Origin: an uncultured Erysipelotrichaceae bacterium
GTDB lineage: Bacteria > Bacillota_I > Bacilli_A > Erysipelotrichales > Erysipelotrichaceae
Length of the DNA: 64,000 bases
Direction of reading: 5' to 3'
NCBI GenBank assembly: GCA_934675465.1
Contig: CAKUQM010000001.1
Span: 31,238-95,237, forward strand
A model generated the notes under the pieces. That model saw only the letters and a list, made by a program, of their open reading frames with translations, did no database searches and was not told the DNA's origin. This document shows, piece by piece, positions 49,167 through 57,263 of the stretch (positions within the stretch are counted from its first letter, which is position 1; every line of letters starts with the position of its first letter). The translations under genes were made by a program, and so were the position numbers.

Positions 49167-49983
49167 TATTCTTAAGTTCCCTCAACCTTATATTAACCGC
49201 AACAGAATCAATGATAGCTTTAACTAATTCTTCAGCAGCTGAACCTTCACTATAGTCAGCTGGAAGCATATAGTCAGCTCTTTTTTCATCCTGTAGTTCC
49301 TTAGCTATCTTATCCTTAGCCTCTTTAGAACCATAGACCGCCACTGCGCTGCCGCCCTCTTCTCGCATCACCAGCATGCTAGGAACATCAGTAAGCCCAT
49401 CACCAAAGTAAACCATATTACTAAAAGGCACATACTTATCCTCTTCAGGCGTCTTTGTGTTCAAATCAAGATCATTAGTCTCATCAAAAACACCCTTATT
49501 GATTCTAAATAAATACTGAGTCTTTGTAGTATAATTCACTACCCTACTTGGCCAAACAGGCTTATCATTTTCATCATAAGTATAGCTACATGCATATACT
49601 TTCTTAAACTTATCAGCGATACTTGTTCCCATGATCATTTCTCTAATACCGCTAGAAACAATGAAATGTTCTACTTCAATTCCCTGTTTCCTACCATATT
49701 CATTAACACGATCAAACCAAGTATCCACACCCTTATAAAGTTCAATAAAAGCACCCTCATCAACCAACTCTTTCTTAGTCAAAGCAGGATTTTTCTTTAC
49801 CATCAAATGCATATAAGACAAGATACCATCCATATTAGATGCATACTTATCCCTTTCAGACTCAGCCCAAAAGCTACCAGTCTCCTTATAGCCAAGCTTG
49901 CCAATATAATGGAACTCTTGCATATCAATTGGCGATAAAGTCTTATCAAAATCGTAAATAAGAGCGACTTTCCTATAATCCAT
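49159..49983 (-). CDS. HAD-superfamily phosphatase
   Basis: A 274-residue HAD phosphohydrolase. Motif I is YDFDKTLS with the nucleophile aspartate, motif II is around IVSSGIREMIMG, and motif IV is MVYFGDGLTDVPSML. The cap between motifs I and II is helical, similar to phosphoserine phosphatase-like HAD-IB enzymes. Substrate unknown. It follows pepV with a 3 bp gap and overlaps pulA, so it is co-transcribed. Confidence 0.85.
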   Translation of the reverse strand: MDYRKVALIYDFDKTLSPIDMQEFHYIGKLGYKETGSFWAESERDKYASNMDGILSYMHLMVKKNPALTKKELVDEGAFIELYKGVDTWFDRVNEYGRKQGIEVEHFIVSSGIREMIMGTSIADKFKKVYACSYTYDENDKPVWPSRVVNYTTKTQYLFRINKGVFDETNDLDLNTKTPEEDKYVPFSNMVYFGDGLTDVPSMLVMREEGGSAVAVYGSKEAKDKIAKELQDEKRADYMLPADYSEGSAAEELVKAIIDSVAVNIRLRELKNNG

Positions 49984-49986
49984 AAA

Positions 49987-51306
49987 CTAAGCCTCGTTTA
50001 AATTCTTAATAGCCTCGATATAGATTTCAACTTGCTTCTTAAATTCCTCAATGCTTAAAGATTCATTGGCATCATGAATATGATTCTCTTCCTCATTAAA
50101 GGCACAACCAAACGCAATGATATTATTCATGCTCTTAGCATAAGTTCCACCACCAATGGCAATCATATCTCTTTGATCATCAACGATTGATCTATAAGCC
50201 TTCAATAAAGATTGAACTAACTTAGAATTCTTATCATAGTATAAAGGATTGATATTGTAGTCTAGTCTAATACCACAATCATCAGCTACTGCCTTATTTA
50301 ATACTTCTGCAATCTCTACGTCTTTTCTAGTAATAGGGAAACGAATATCCAAAGTACATTCTACATTATCACCATTCTTGCCAATCACACCCAAGTTAAC
50401 ACTAGAATTAGTCTCATCCTTAAGTGCATCCAAGCCTAATGTCTCACCATGTAACTCTAGGCCAATATACTTATGAATATAATCAACAAATGGATCATGG
50501 AAATCAGCTACATATAAAGCTTCCATTAAATGATTAATCGCATTAACGCCAGCATCAGGTAAAGAAGCATGAGCTGCAACACCTAATACAGTAACAGTAT
50601 TACCATCAACACTATATTCGATATTATGTTCCTTCATAAAACTATCAAACTTTGCGACATCGTAACTATTTTCAGGAAGAGTGCATACTACCTTATTACA
50701 TACAACATTATCAGCCTGGCCACCCTTAATATCGATAATCTTTGACTTACCAATAATAAAGCCACCAGCCATACCCTTTTCGGCATAAATACCAGGGAAC
50801 TCGCCATCTGGAGTAAAGCCCAAATCTACATGACCCTCTTTTTCAACATAATGTTCAATACAAGCAGAACCTGATTCTTCATTACAGCCAAGAATCAATC
50901 TAACTCTCTTCTTAAATTCATAACCTGTATCTAATAGATATTTCATAGCGTACATACTTGCAACAGCTGCACCCTTATCATCGGAAACACCTCTACCATA
51001 TAGACGATCACCCTTTTGAACTACTTCAAGCGGATTGCTGTCCCAACCTTCACCAACAGGAACAATATCAAGGTGAGCCAAAATACCAATAACTTCTTCA
51101 CCTTGACCAATTTCGCCATAACCTGCATAGTAATCAACATTATTAGTATTGAAACCCTTAGCAGCCATAAGCTCTAAAGCCTTATCCAACACTTCACGAT
51201 TAACACTACCAAAAGGCTTCACATCATCAGAGTATACTGAATTATAACTAACTAAAGTCTTTAAATCAGCTAACATGTTCTCATAATTTTCTTCTACAAA
51301 TTTCAT
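49987..51306 (-). CDS. pepV: M20 family dipeptidase PepV
   Basis: A di-zinc dipeptidase of 439 residues that splits dipeptides in the cytoplasm. Metal and catalytic motifs are AHLDIVPVGEGW (His and the catalytic Asp), GRGVSDDKGAAV, and CNEESGSACIEHY with the catalytic glutamate, plus GFTPDGEFP and a terminal HDANESL with a histidine ligand. The ATG at 51306 has AAAGGAGAATTAAT; the longer frame begins inside exoA. Between exoA and the HAD gene in a compact operon. Confidence 0.95.
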   Translation of the reverse strand: MKFVEENYENMLADLKTLVSYNSVYSDDVKPFGSVNREVLDKALELMAAKGFNTNNVDYYAGYGEIGQGEEVIGILAHLDIVPVGEGWDSNPLEVVQKGDRLYGRGVSDDKGAAVASMYAMKYLLDTGYEFKKRVRLILGCNEESGSACIEHYVEKEGHVDLGFTPDGEFPGIYAEKGMAGGFIIGKSKIIDIKGGQADNVVCNKVVCTLPENSYDVAKFDSFMKEHNIEYSVDGNTVTVLGVAAHASLPDAGVNAINHLMEALYVADFHDPFVDYIHKYIGLELHGETLGLDALKDETNSSVNLGVIGKNGDNVECTLDIRFPITRKDVEIAEVLNKAVADDCGIRLDYNINPLYYDKNSKLVQSLLKAYRSIVDDQRDMIAIGGGTYAKSMNNIIAFGCAFNEEENHIHDANESLSIEEFKKQVEIYIEAIKNLNEA

Positions 51307-51308
51307 TA

Positions 51309-52067
51309 TTAATTCTCCTTTACTATAAGTCCTACAGGACAATGATCACTACCGTAGATATCATCATAAATCAATGAATCTTCTACCTTTTCCATAAATC
51401 TTTTAGAAACTACAAAATAATCAATACGCCACCCTATATTCCTTTCTCTAGCTCTTGTACGATATGACCACCAAGAATACTTAACATCGCTAGGATACAA
51501 GCAACGATAAGTGTCCACAAAACCTGCATCCAATAAACATGTAAACTTCTCTCTTTCTTGGTCTGAAAAACCAGCATTAAAGTGATTGTCATCAGGATTT
51601 TTTAAATCTATCTCATTGTGAGCCACATTCAAATCACCTGTATAAATAACTGGCTTAATCTTATCTAATTTTACCAAATGCTTGCGCAAATCATCTTCCC
51701 ACTTCATACGATAATCTATTCTCTTTAGACCATCCTTAGAATTAGGAACATAAGCACACACAAAATAGAAATCAGGATACTCTAAAGTAATAACTCTACC
51801 CTCTTTGGGATGATCCTCACCCTCAATGTCATAAGTTACTGACAATGGTTTCTCTTTTGTAAGCACCATCGTACCTGAATAACCCTTCTTCTCAGCACAA
51901 TTCATATAACGGTAATAACCATCAAAGTTATAGTTTAATTGTGACTCTTGCATCTTAGTCTCCTCGAAGGCCATAATATCAGGATTCTCCCTAGCCATAA
52001 AAGCCAACAAATCACCCTTTCCTAAAATAGCCCTAAGACCATTCACATTCCAATTTAAAATCTTCAT
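51309..52067 (-). CDS. exoA: Exodeoxyribonuclease III
   Basis: An AP endonuclease/3'-5' exonuclease of 252 residues for base excision repair. It has MKILNWNVNGLRAIL, AFEETKMQ (metal-binding glutamate), YTGDLNVAHNEIDLKNP, WSYRTRARERNIGWRIDYF and YGSDHCPVGL with the catalytic Asp-His. The start overlaps the pepP stop by one base pair of codons (TAATG). Confidence 0.97.
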   Translation of the reverse strand: MKILNWNVNGLRAILGKGDLLAFMARENPDIMAFEETKMQESQLNYNFDGYYRYMNCAEKKGYSGTMVLTKEKPLSVTYDIEGEDHPKEGRVITLEYPDFYFVCAYVPNSKDGLKRIDYRMKWEDDLRKHLVKLDKIKPVIYTGDLNVAHNEIDLKNPDDNHFNAGFSDQEREKFTCLLDAGFVDTYRCLYPSDVKYSWWSYRTRARERNIGWRIDYFVVSKRFMEKVEDSLIYDDIYGSDHCPVGLIVKEN

Positions 52068-53815
52068 TAAATCTCCTGAGTAATCTTACCCAAATAAATT
52101 AATTCATCAGCATCTAAATAAGGAGCCAAAGTATGATAAACAGTCTTATGATACTCATTAATCAAATTAATTGTCTTCTTATCCAAATATCTCTTATCAA
52201 TAAGTCTTAAATCAAATGGAACCATAGTCAAAGTATCAAAACGCATAAATTGACCATACTCATTTAATTCATCCTCAACCGCTAGTAACATATTCTCACA
52301 ACGAATGCCATACTTACCCTCTAGATAAATACCAGGTTCATCAGAAACGATATTGCCCTTTCTAATCGGAACTTCCTCACTCTTACCTAAAGTATGCATA
52401 TAACGAATATTAGGTGGCGCCTCATGGACTGATAAGACATGACCCACACCATGGCCTGTACCACATCTATAATCAATGCCTAATTCCCAAATATCTTTTC
52501 TTGCTAAGATATCAAGTTGAAGACCACTTAAACCCTTCATAAACTTAACACTACTTAAATTAAACATTGACTTTAAGACGGTAGTGAAATGTTTCTTTAG
52601 TTCATCACTTACCTCGCCTACACAAATAGTTCTTGTAATATCAGTAGTACCCTCTTTATATTGACCACCTGAGTCAACCAAGATAATACCCTCATTATGT
52701 AAAGTACTATTATTCTCTTCAGTTGGTGCATAATGCATCATAGCCGCATTGGCATTATAGGCAACAATTGGATTAAAACTTAAGTCAAAGGCCTTATATG
52801 ACAATCTAAATTCATTAAGCTTATTAGCCACAATATATTCATTCAATGTTTCCTTATCAGTTTCATCCAACCACTTTAAGAAACGCACCATGGCCACGCC
52901 ATCATAAATATGAGCCAACTTAGAATTCTCTATTTCAACATCATTCTTCATTGACTTCATCTCTTCAATAACAGATAAACAGTCAACAATTCTATTATGT
53001 TTACAAATTAAAGAATAAGTCTCATAGTTTACCTTAGTCTTATCTAGCAATACCACTTCATTCTTTAAAGTCTTCAAGAAATCATAATAAGCATCATAAG
53101 GTCTAATAATAATGCCATCTGCATATAACTTATCTAATAATTCTTCACTTAATCGCTCTATATTAATAAAGAAATAAACATCATTCTTATTAAAAACTAA
53201 ATAAGCCAAGAACACTGGAGTACAAAGAATATCATTACCTCTAAGATTCAAGATATAAGAAATTGACTCAAGATTATTCACAATATGAGTCTTACCATCA
53301 AGAATATACTTAACATTATTTAATTTTTGTCTTCTACTTAAACCTGTATATTCAATTCCTAGTTCATAGATTAAATCAGTTGATAAACTAACTCTGTTTT
53401 CAATCAAACTAGAATAAATATCAATACTCTTAATCTTGAAATCACTTAAGTCTGATGCAAAGTTAATACTAGTTCTCTTACCATCTAAGCCAATAACCTT
53501 GCCAGCATAATTCTTCTTAATAAATTCAATAGGTTCTAATGCACCAGCAGTGCCAAGTTTTACTACTTGTACATCGTTTGGTAGGCATTGTTTCTCAGCT
53601 TGAATATGATAACGGCCATCAACAAAAATATAAGCATTCTCTAAATCTACTAATAAAGTAGCCAAAGATCCGCTAAAACCACTAAAGTATTCGATTGTCT
53701 TAAAATACAAAGGAACATACTCTGACATATGATAGTCAGAAGTATTCAAATAATAGACATCAATATTGTTGTCTTTCATCTGCTCCCTAAGAGCATCAAT
53801 TCTTACATTTCCCAT
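52067..53815 (-). CDS. pepP: Xaa-Pro aminopeptidase (M24B)
   Basis: A metallopeptidase of 582 residues that removes N-terminal residues before proline. Two creatinase-like N-terminal domains precede the pita-bread catalytic domain, with metal ligands in ILVDSGGQYKEGTTDITRT (two aspartates), GTGHGVGHVLSVHEAP (histidine), SDEPGIYLEGKYGIRCENM (glutamates). The large size matches the three-domain subfamily. The ATG at 53815 follows GAGAGGAAG. It heads the operon pepP-exoA-pepV-HAD-pulA and diverges from a PBP gene. Confidence 0.94.
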   Translation of the reverse strand: MGNVRIDALREQMKDNNIDVYYLNTSDYHMSEYVPLYFKTIEYFSGFSGSLATLLVDLENAYIFVDGRYHIQAEKQCLPNDVQVVKLGTAGALEPIEFIKKNYAGKVIGLDGKRTSINFASDLSDFKIKSIDIYSSLIENRVSLSTDLIYELGIEYTGLSRRQKLNNVKYILDGKTHIVNNLESISYILNLRGNDILCTPVFLAYLVFNKNDVYFFINIERLSEELLDKLYADGIIIRPYDAYYDFLKTLKNEVVLLDKTKVNYETYSLICKHNRIVDCLSVIEEMKSMKNDVEIENSKLAHIYDGVAMVRFLKWLDETDKETLNEYIVANKLNEFRLSYKAFDLSFNPIVAYNANAAMMHYAPTEENNSTLHNEGIILVDSGGQYKEGTTDITRTICVGEVSDELKKHFTTVLKSMFNLSSVKFMKGLSGLQLDILARKDIWELGIDYRCGTGHGVGHVLSVHEAPPNIRYMHTLGKSEEVPIRKGNIVSDEPGIYLEGKYGIRCENMLLAVEDELNEYGQFMRFDTLTMVPFDLRLIDKRYLDKKTINLINEYHKTVYHTLAPYLDADELIYLGKITQEI

Positions 53816-53844
53816 CAAGAAATTACTTCCTCTCTAATGATTTA

Positions 53845-53853
53845 ATTCTAGCA
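53845..53853 (-). promoter_or_regulatory. Extended -10 promoter of pepP
   Basis: The minus strand reads TGCTAGAAT, an extended -10 about 30 bases before the pepP ATG. Confidence 0.5.
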
Positions 53854-53882
53854 TAAATAGTGCGTTATTGACCTATTTAGGA

Positions 53883-53888
53883 TATAAT
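53883..53888 (+). promoter_or_regulatory. -10 box for probable leaderless PBP transcript
   Basis: TATAAT ends eight bases before the PBP ATG; no ribosome binding site lies between. The start of transcription should fall at or next to the ATG. Confidence 0.45.
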
Positions 53889-53896
53889 TATGCGGT

Positions 53897-56893
53897 ATGA
53901 AAAGAAATGATATTGATGATTTAACTCCTTATCAAAAAAGGAAGAAAAACAGCACATTAAAGAATACAAACAAGAGGGCGCCTAAAGCTAACGATGAAGA
54001 CGCTAATCTTGCGGTGGAAGAAAGCAAGGATGTCAAATCTAATTCTAAGAAAAAGACTTCTAGCACTAAGAAAACTTCTAAACCTAAGAAGAAAGAAGAG
54101 CCTAAGGTTGAATCTAAAGACAGTGAGCCTGTCGTTGAAGGTGTTACGGGACACGAATCTGGGCACGAATCTTTTGGGCACGAATCTGGGCATGATTCTG
54201 AGTCTAAGGTTGAACCTGTAGTCGCCAAGGATTCTAATACCAACGACAAAGAGGAAACAAAGCCTGAGCCAAATGAAGAAAAAGTTGTTGAGGACACTGG
54301 GTACGAATCTAAGAAACCTTCTATCTTTATAGAAGAAAAGAAAACAGAAGAACCTAAAGAAGACAATACTTCTAAAAGGCCTAAGGCAAAAACAGTTACT
54401 AAAGTATTCGCAACAATCACATGTATTATCGCGATTATTGGAATACTAGGTGGTATAGGTGCCATTATCTTTGCCAACAAACTACTAGAGGGCAAACCAG
54501 AATTCGATAGAGCTAAATTAGATTCACAAGAATCTAGTGTTATCTATGATATGAATGGCGATGAAATTGTGGAACTTGGTTTATATCTAAGAGAAAACAT
54601 CGAATATGATGATATGCCAAACAGCTTAGTTGATGCTTTCTTATCAATCGAAGACTCAAGATACTTTGAACACTTTGGCTTCGATATCCCACGTTTCACT
54701 AAGGCGATCCTTGAAAATATCAAATCAGGAGGCTTTGGACAAGGTGGATCTACCATGACCATGCAACTAGTTAAAAACTCTTATTTCCAAGTAGATGCCG
54801 ATGGTGAATCTACTATGGCAGCCCACAAGGGTATGAGTGGTGTTCAAAGAAAGATGCAAGAAATCGTACTAGCTATCGAAGCTAATAAAGAAGTTAGTAA
54901 GAAAGACATCTTAGCACTATATATTAATAAGATTAACTATGGTAACAACATCAGAGGTGTTCAAAAGGCAGCTCAATACTACTTCGGCAAGGACGCAAGT
55001 GAACTAGGACTTGTTGAATCAGCTTTCTTGGCTGGTATCATCAACGCTCCAAATAACTATAATCCTTATAACGAACTATATAAGCATGATGAATCTTATA
55101 TTTATTTAAATTCAAATATTACTTATCTTGAAAATGCTCAAAAAAGAACTGCTGAAGTATTAGACTTGATGGCATATCATGGCTATATTACAAAAGAAGA
55201 AGCAGCTCTTGCCAAGACTGTTAAAATTGAAAATTTATTAACTGGTGTTGCCAAGAAGTTTAATTCATATAGCCAATATTACCAAGACTATATTGATGCA
55301 GTAATCGAAGAGGCAACTGAGGCTACTGGTAAGAATCCATATACAACTTCAATGCATATTTATACAGCGATGAACCCTTATATGCAGGAAGTTCTATATA
55401 ACATTGAAAACGAAAAGACTGATTTAAAATATTCAAATGATCTTGAACAATCAGCTCTTACTGTATTAAATAACCAAACTGGTGAACTAATTGCCTTGGG
55501 TGGTGGCCGTAATCAAGCACAATCAGCTCGTCAATTTAATAGAGCTACAAGTTCTTACTTACAACCAGGCTCATCAATTAAACCTGTAATTGAATATGCC
55601 CTAGCCTTCGATAGACTAGGTTGGTCTACAGCTCATACAATTACCGATATGCCATACTACTTATATGGTGGAAATGTCCTTATCGCTAATGCAGGTGGAC
55701 AAGGTTATACAGGTGATATGTTAATAACTGAGGCTATTGCACGTTCTTTAAATACACCAGCTGTTCAAACATTACAAGCTGTAATTCAAGAAATTGGTGA
55801 AGATGGTGTTAAGGAATATTTAAGAGAAATTGGAATTACAAGAAATCTAGATACTTTTGACCTTCAATGGGCAATTGGTGGTAATACATGTCTTGTTACT
55901 CCAGTACAATTAGCTGCAGCTCATGCAATATTCATGAACGATGGCTATTATATAAAACCACATACTATTCAAAAGATTGTCTTCCAAGACGACAGTGAGT
56001 ATGTAAGTGATACAAAGGGTACTCAAGTAATCTCAAGCGCTGCAGCCTATATGACAGCTACATGCCTTGAATACAATGTCTCTGGACCATATTACAATAA
56101 TATGCAGATATTAAAGAGAAAATATCCAGTATATGCTAAAACAGGTACTACCGACTGGTCAACAAGTGGTAGAGCATATGGTATCCCTACTGGCGCTCCA
56201 AAAGATATGTGGCTAGTATGTCAAAACTCAAACTTCACTATTTCTATCTGGCTAGGCTTTGATAGAGCTGAAGTTGGTTCTTACTTCACAACAAGTGAAG
56301 ATATGGCTAACTTAAAAGGTAGAATTGGCAGATATATCTTAAACGAATTAGATGAGAATGTTGAAGGAAATACAAAAGGTGTACAAAGACCTGATGATGT
56401 ATCTGATGTAACTATTGTCAAAGGTGCTTATCCATATTGTGCACCAGATGGAGGGCACGAAACAGTTAAAGGATTAATTAAGACAAGTGCTCTTAAGGAA
56501 AACCCACTAACAAGTGTTTCTTCAGTATTGGCTAACCTTCCTGTTAAAGAAAACGCTAATGGTGGTTTAAACGCTACTGGTTCTAAGACAGACGATGGCA
56601 GAATTGTAGTTAACTTCTATTCAGGTGGTTACTTCTGTTCTAATGGTCAACAAGATTTAACAGCTACAAACGTCTTTGGAAAAACAACCAACGCAACAGG
56701 TAGATGTTACTTCCCTCATTACCAACAAACTGGTTCTAGTTCTGTATATGGCGAAGTTACTCTATATAAAGATGGTGAATACTTCTCTAGTTCTTCTGGT
56801 GAAGGATCGGCTGAATTCTTTGATGTAGGAGATGGAAACTTTAGAGCTTGCGTATACGCAAACGATCAAGAATCTTGTACCGATATCAAGTAA
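53897..56893 (+). CDS. Class A penicillin-binding protein with GHES-repeat cytoplasmic region
   Basis: A bifunctional peptidoglycan synthase of 998 residues. The cytoplasmic part is unusually long (about 165 residues), Lys/Ser/Glu-rich, with the repeat tract GHESGHESFGHESGHDS at residues 85-101. A membrane helix lies at about 168-190. The GT51 glycosyltransferase carries FLSIEDSRYFEHFGFD with the catalytic glutamate and GGSTMTMQLVKN. The transpeptidase has QPGSSIKP (active serine), SLNTP and KTGTT. The C-terminal 130 residues contain cysteines and repeats of aromatic residues, perhaps a wall-binding domain. No Shine-Dalgarno precedes the ATG. Confidence 0.95.
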   Translation: MKRNDIDDLTPYQKRKKNSTLKNTNKRAPKANDEDANLAVEESKDVKSNSKKKTSSTKKTSKPKKKEEPKVESKDSEPVVEGVTGHESGHESFGHESGHDSESKVEPVVAKDSNTNDKEETKPEPNEEKVVEDTGYESKKPSIFIEEKKTEEPKEDNTSKRPKAKTVTKVFATITCIIAIIGILGGIGAIIFANKLLEGKPEFDRAKLDSQESSVIYDMNGDEIVELGLYLRENIEYDDMPNSLVDAFLSIEDSRYFEHFGFDIPRFTKAILENIKSGGFGQGGSTMTMQLVKNSYFQVDADGESTMAAHKGMSGVQRKMQEIVLAIEANKEVSKKDILALYINKINYGNNIRGVQKAAQYYFGKDASELGLVESAFLAGIINAPNNYNPYNELYKHDESYIYLNSNITYLENAQKRTAEVLDLMAYHGYITKEEAALAKTVKIENLLTGVAKKFNSYSQYYQDYIDAVIEEATEATGKNPYTTSMHIYTAMNPYMQEVLYNIENEKTDLKYSNDLEQSALTVLNNQTGELIALGGGRNQAQSARQFNRATSSYLQPGSSIKPVIEYALAFDRLGWSTAHTITDMPYYLYGGNVLIANAGGQGYTGDMLITEAIARSLNTPAVQTLQAVIQEIGEDGVKEYLREIGITRNLDTFDLQWAIGGNTCLVTPVQLAAAHAIFMNDGYYIKPHTIQKIVFQDDSEYVSDTKGTQVISSAAAYMTATCLEYNVSGPYYNNMQILKRKYPVYAKTGTTDWSTSGRAYGIPTGAPKDMWLVCQNSNFTISIWLGFDRAEVGSYFTTSEDMANLKGRIGRYILNELDENVEGNTKGVQRPDDVSDVTIVKGAYPYCAPDGGHETVKGLIKTSALKENPLTSVSSVLANLPVKENANGGLNATGSKTDDGRIVVNFYSGGYFCSNGQQDLTATNVFGKTTNATGRCYFPHYQQTGSSSVYGEVTLYKDGEYFSSSSGEGSAEFFDVGDGNFRACVYANDQESCTDIK
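54149..54199 (+). repeat. GGGCACGAATCTG microrepeat (PBP copy)
   Basis: Four in-frame units (GGACACGAATCT, GGGCACGAATCT, TTTGGGCACGAATCT, GGGCATGATTCT) encode GHES-type repeats. A diverged unit, GGGTACGAATCT, follows at 54300. The DUF308 protein gene has the same DNA units. Confidence 0.75.
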
Positions 56894-56900
56894 GACAAGA

Positions 56901-56924
56901 ACCGCTCATATGAGCGGTTTTGTT
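56901..56924 (+). terminator. Terminator of the PBP gene
   Basis: ACCGCTCAT and ATGAGCGGT form a perfect palindrome, followed by TTTGTTG. Confidence 0.85.
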
Positions 56925-57118
56925 GTGCCTTAAATAAACAACTATTCAGTAAGGATTTATCGTTGTATTTAAGCAAGCAACAACACAAAAGACTACCACA
57001 TCACAAGAGTATTATTGCCTACTTAAACACAACAATTATAATACATTATGCATGTTATGTTCTCTTCATTTAAAGCGTCCTGTTTTATCTTAATGCTTAC
57101 TCAAAAGAATATAGATAT
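56925..57118. other. Intergenic stretch, nothing clear
   Basis: AT-rich sequence between the convergent PBP and histidine-kinase genes. No coding frame, repeat or promoter of note was seen. Confidence 0.4.
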
Positions 57119-57160
57119 AAAAAAGTGATTATCGAGTTAGAAACAACTAGATAATCGCCC
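57119..57160 (-). terminator. Terminator of the MATE-SBP-kinase operon
   Basis: On the minus strand GATTATCTAGTT and AACTCGATAATC pair with one mismatch around a GTTTCT loop, followed by ACTTTTTTATA. Confidence 0.75.
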
Positions 57161-57263
57161 ATAGACACAAGTACATTATAACATCAAAATAAAAATCCCT
57201 TCACATATATTTAACTGGTAGGAAAAACAAATACGAAAGGATAATTAGATTTTTCATTAACAA

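Noticed and set aside
53932..54495. 187-codon Ser/Leu-rich minus-strand frame in the PBP gene
   Set aside because: It mirrors the low-complexity Lys/Glu/Ser region of the PBP N-terminus.
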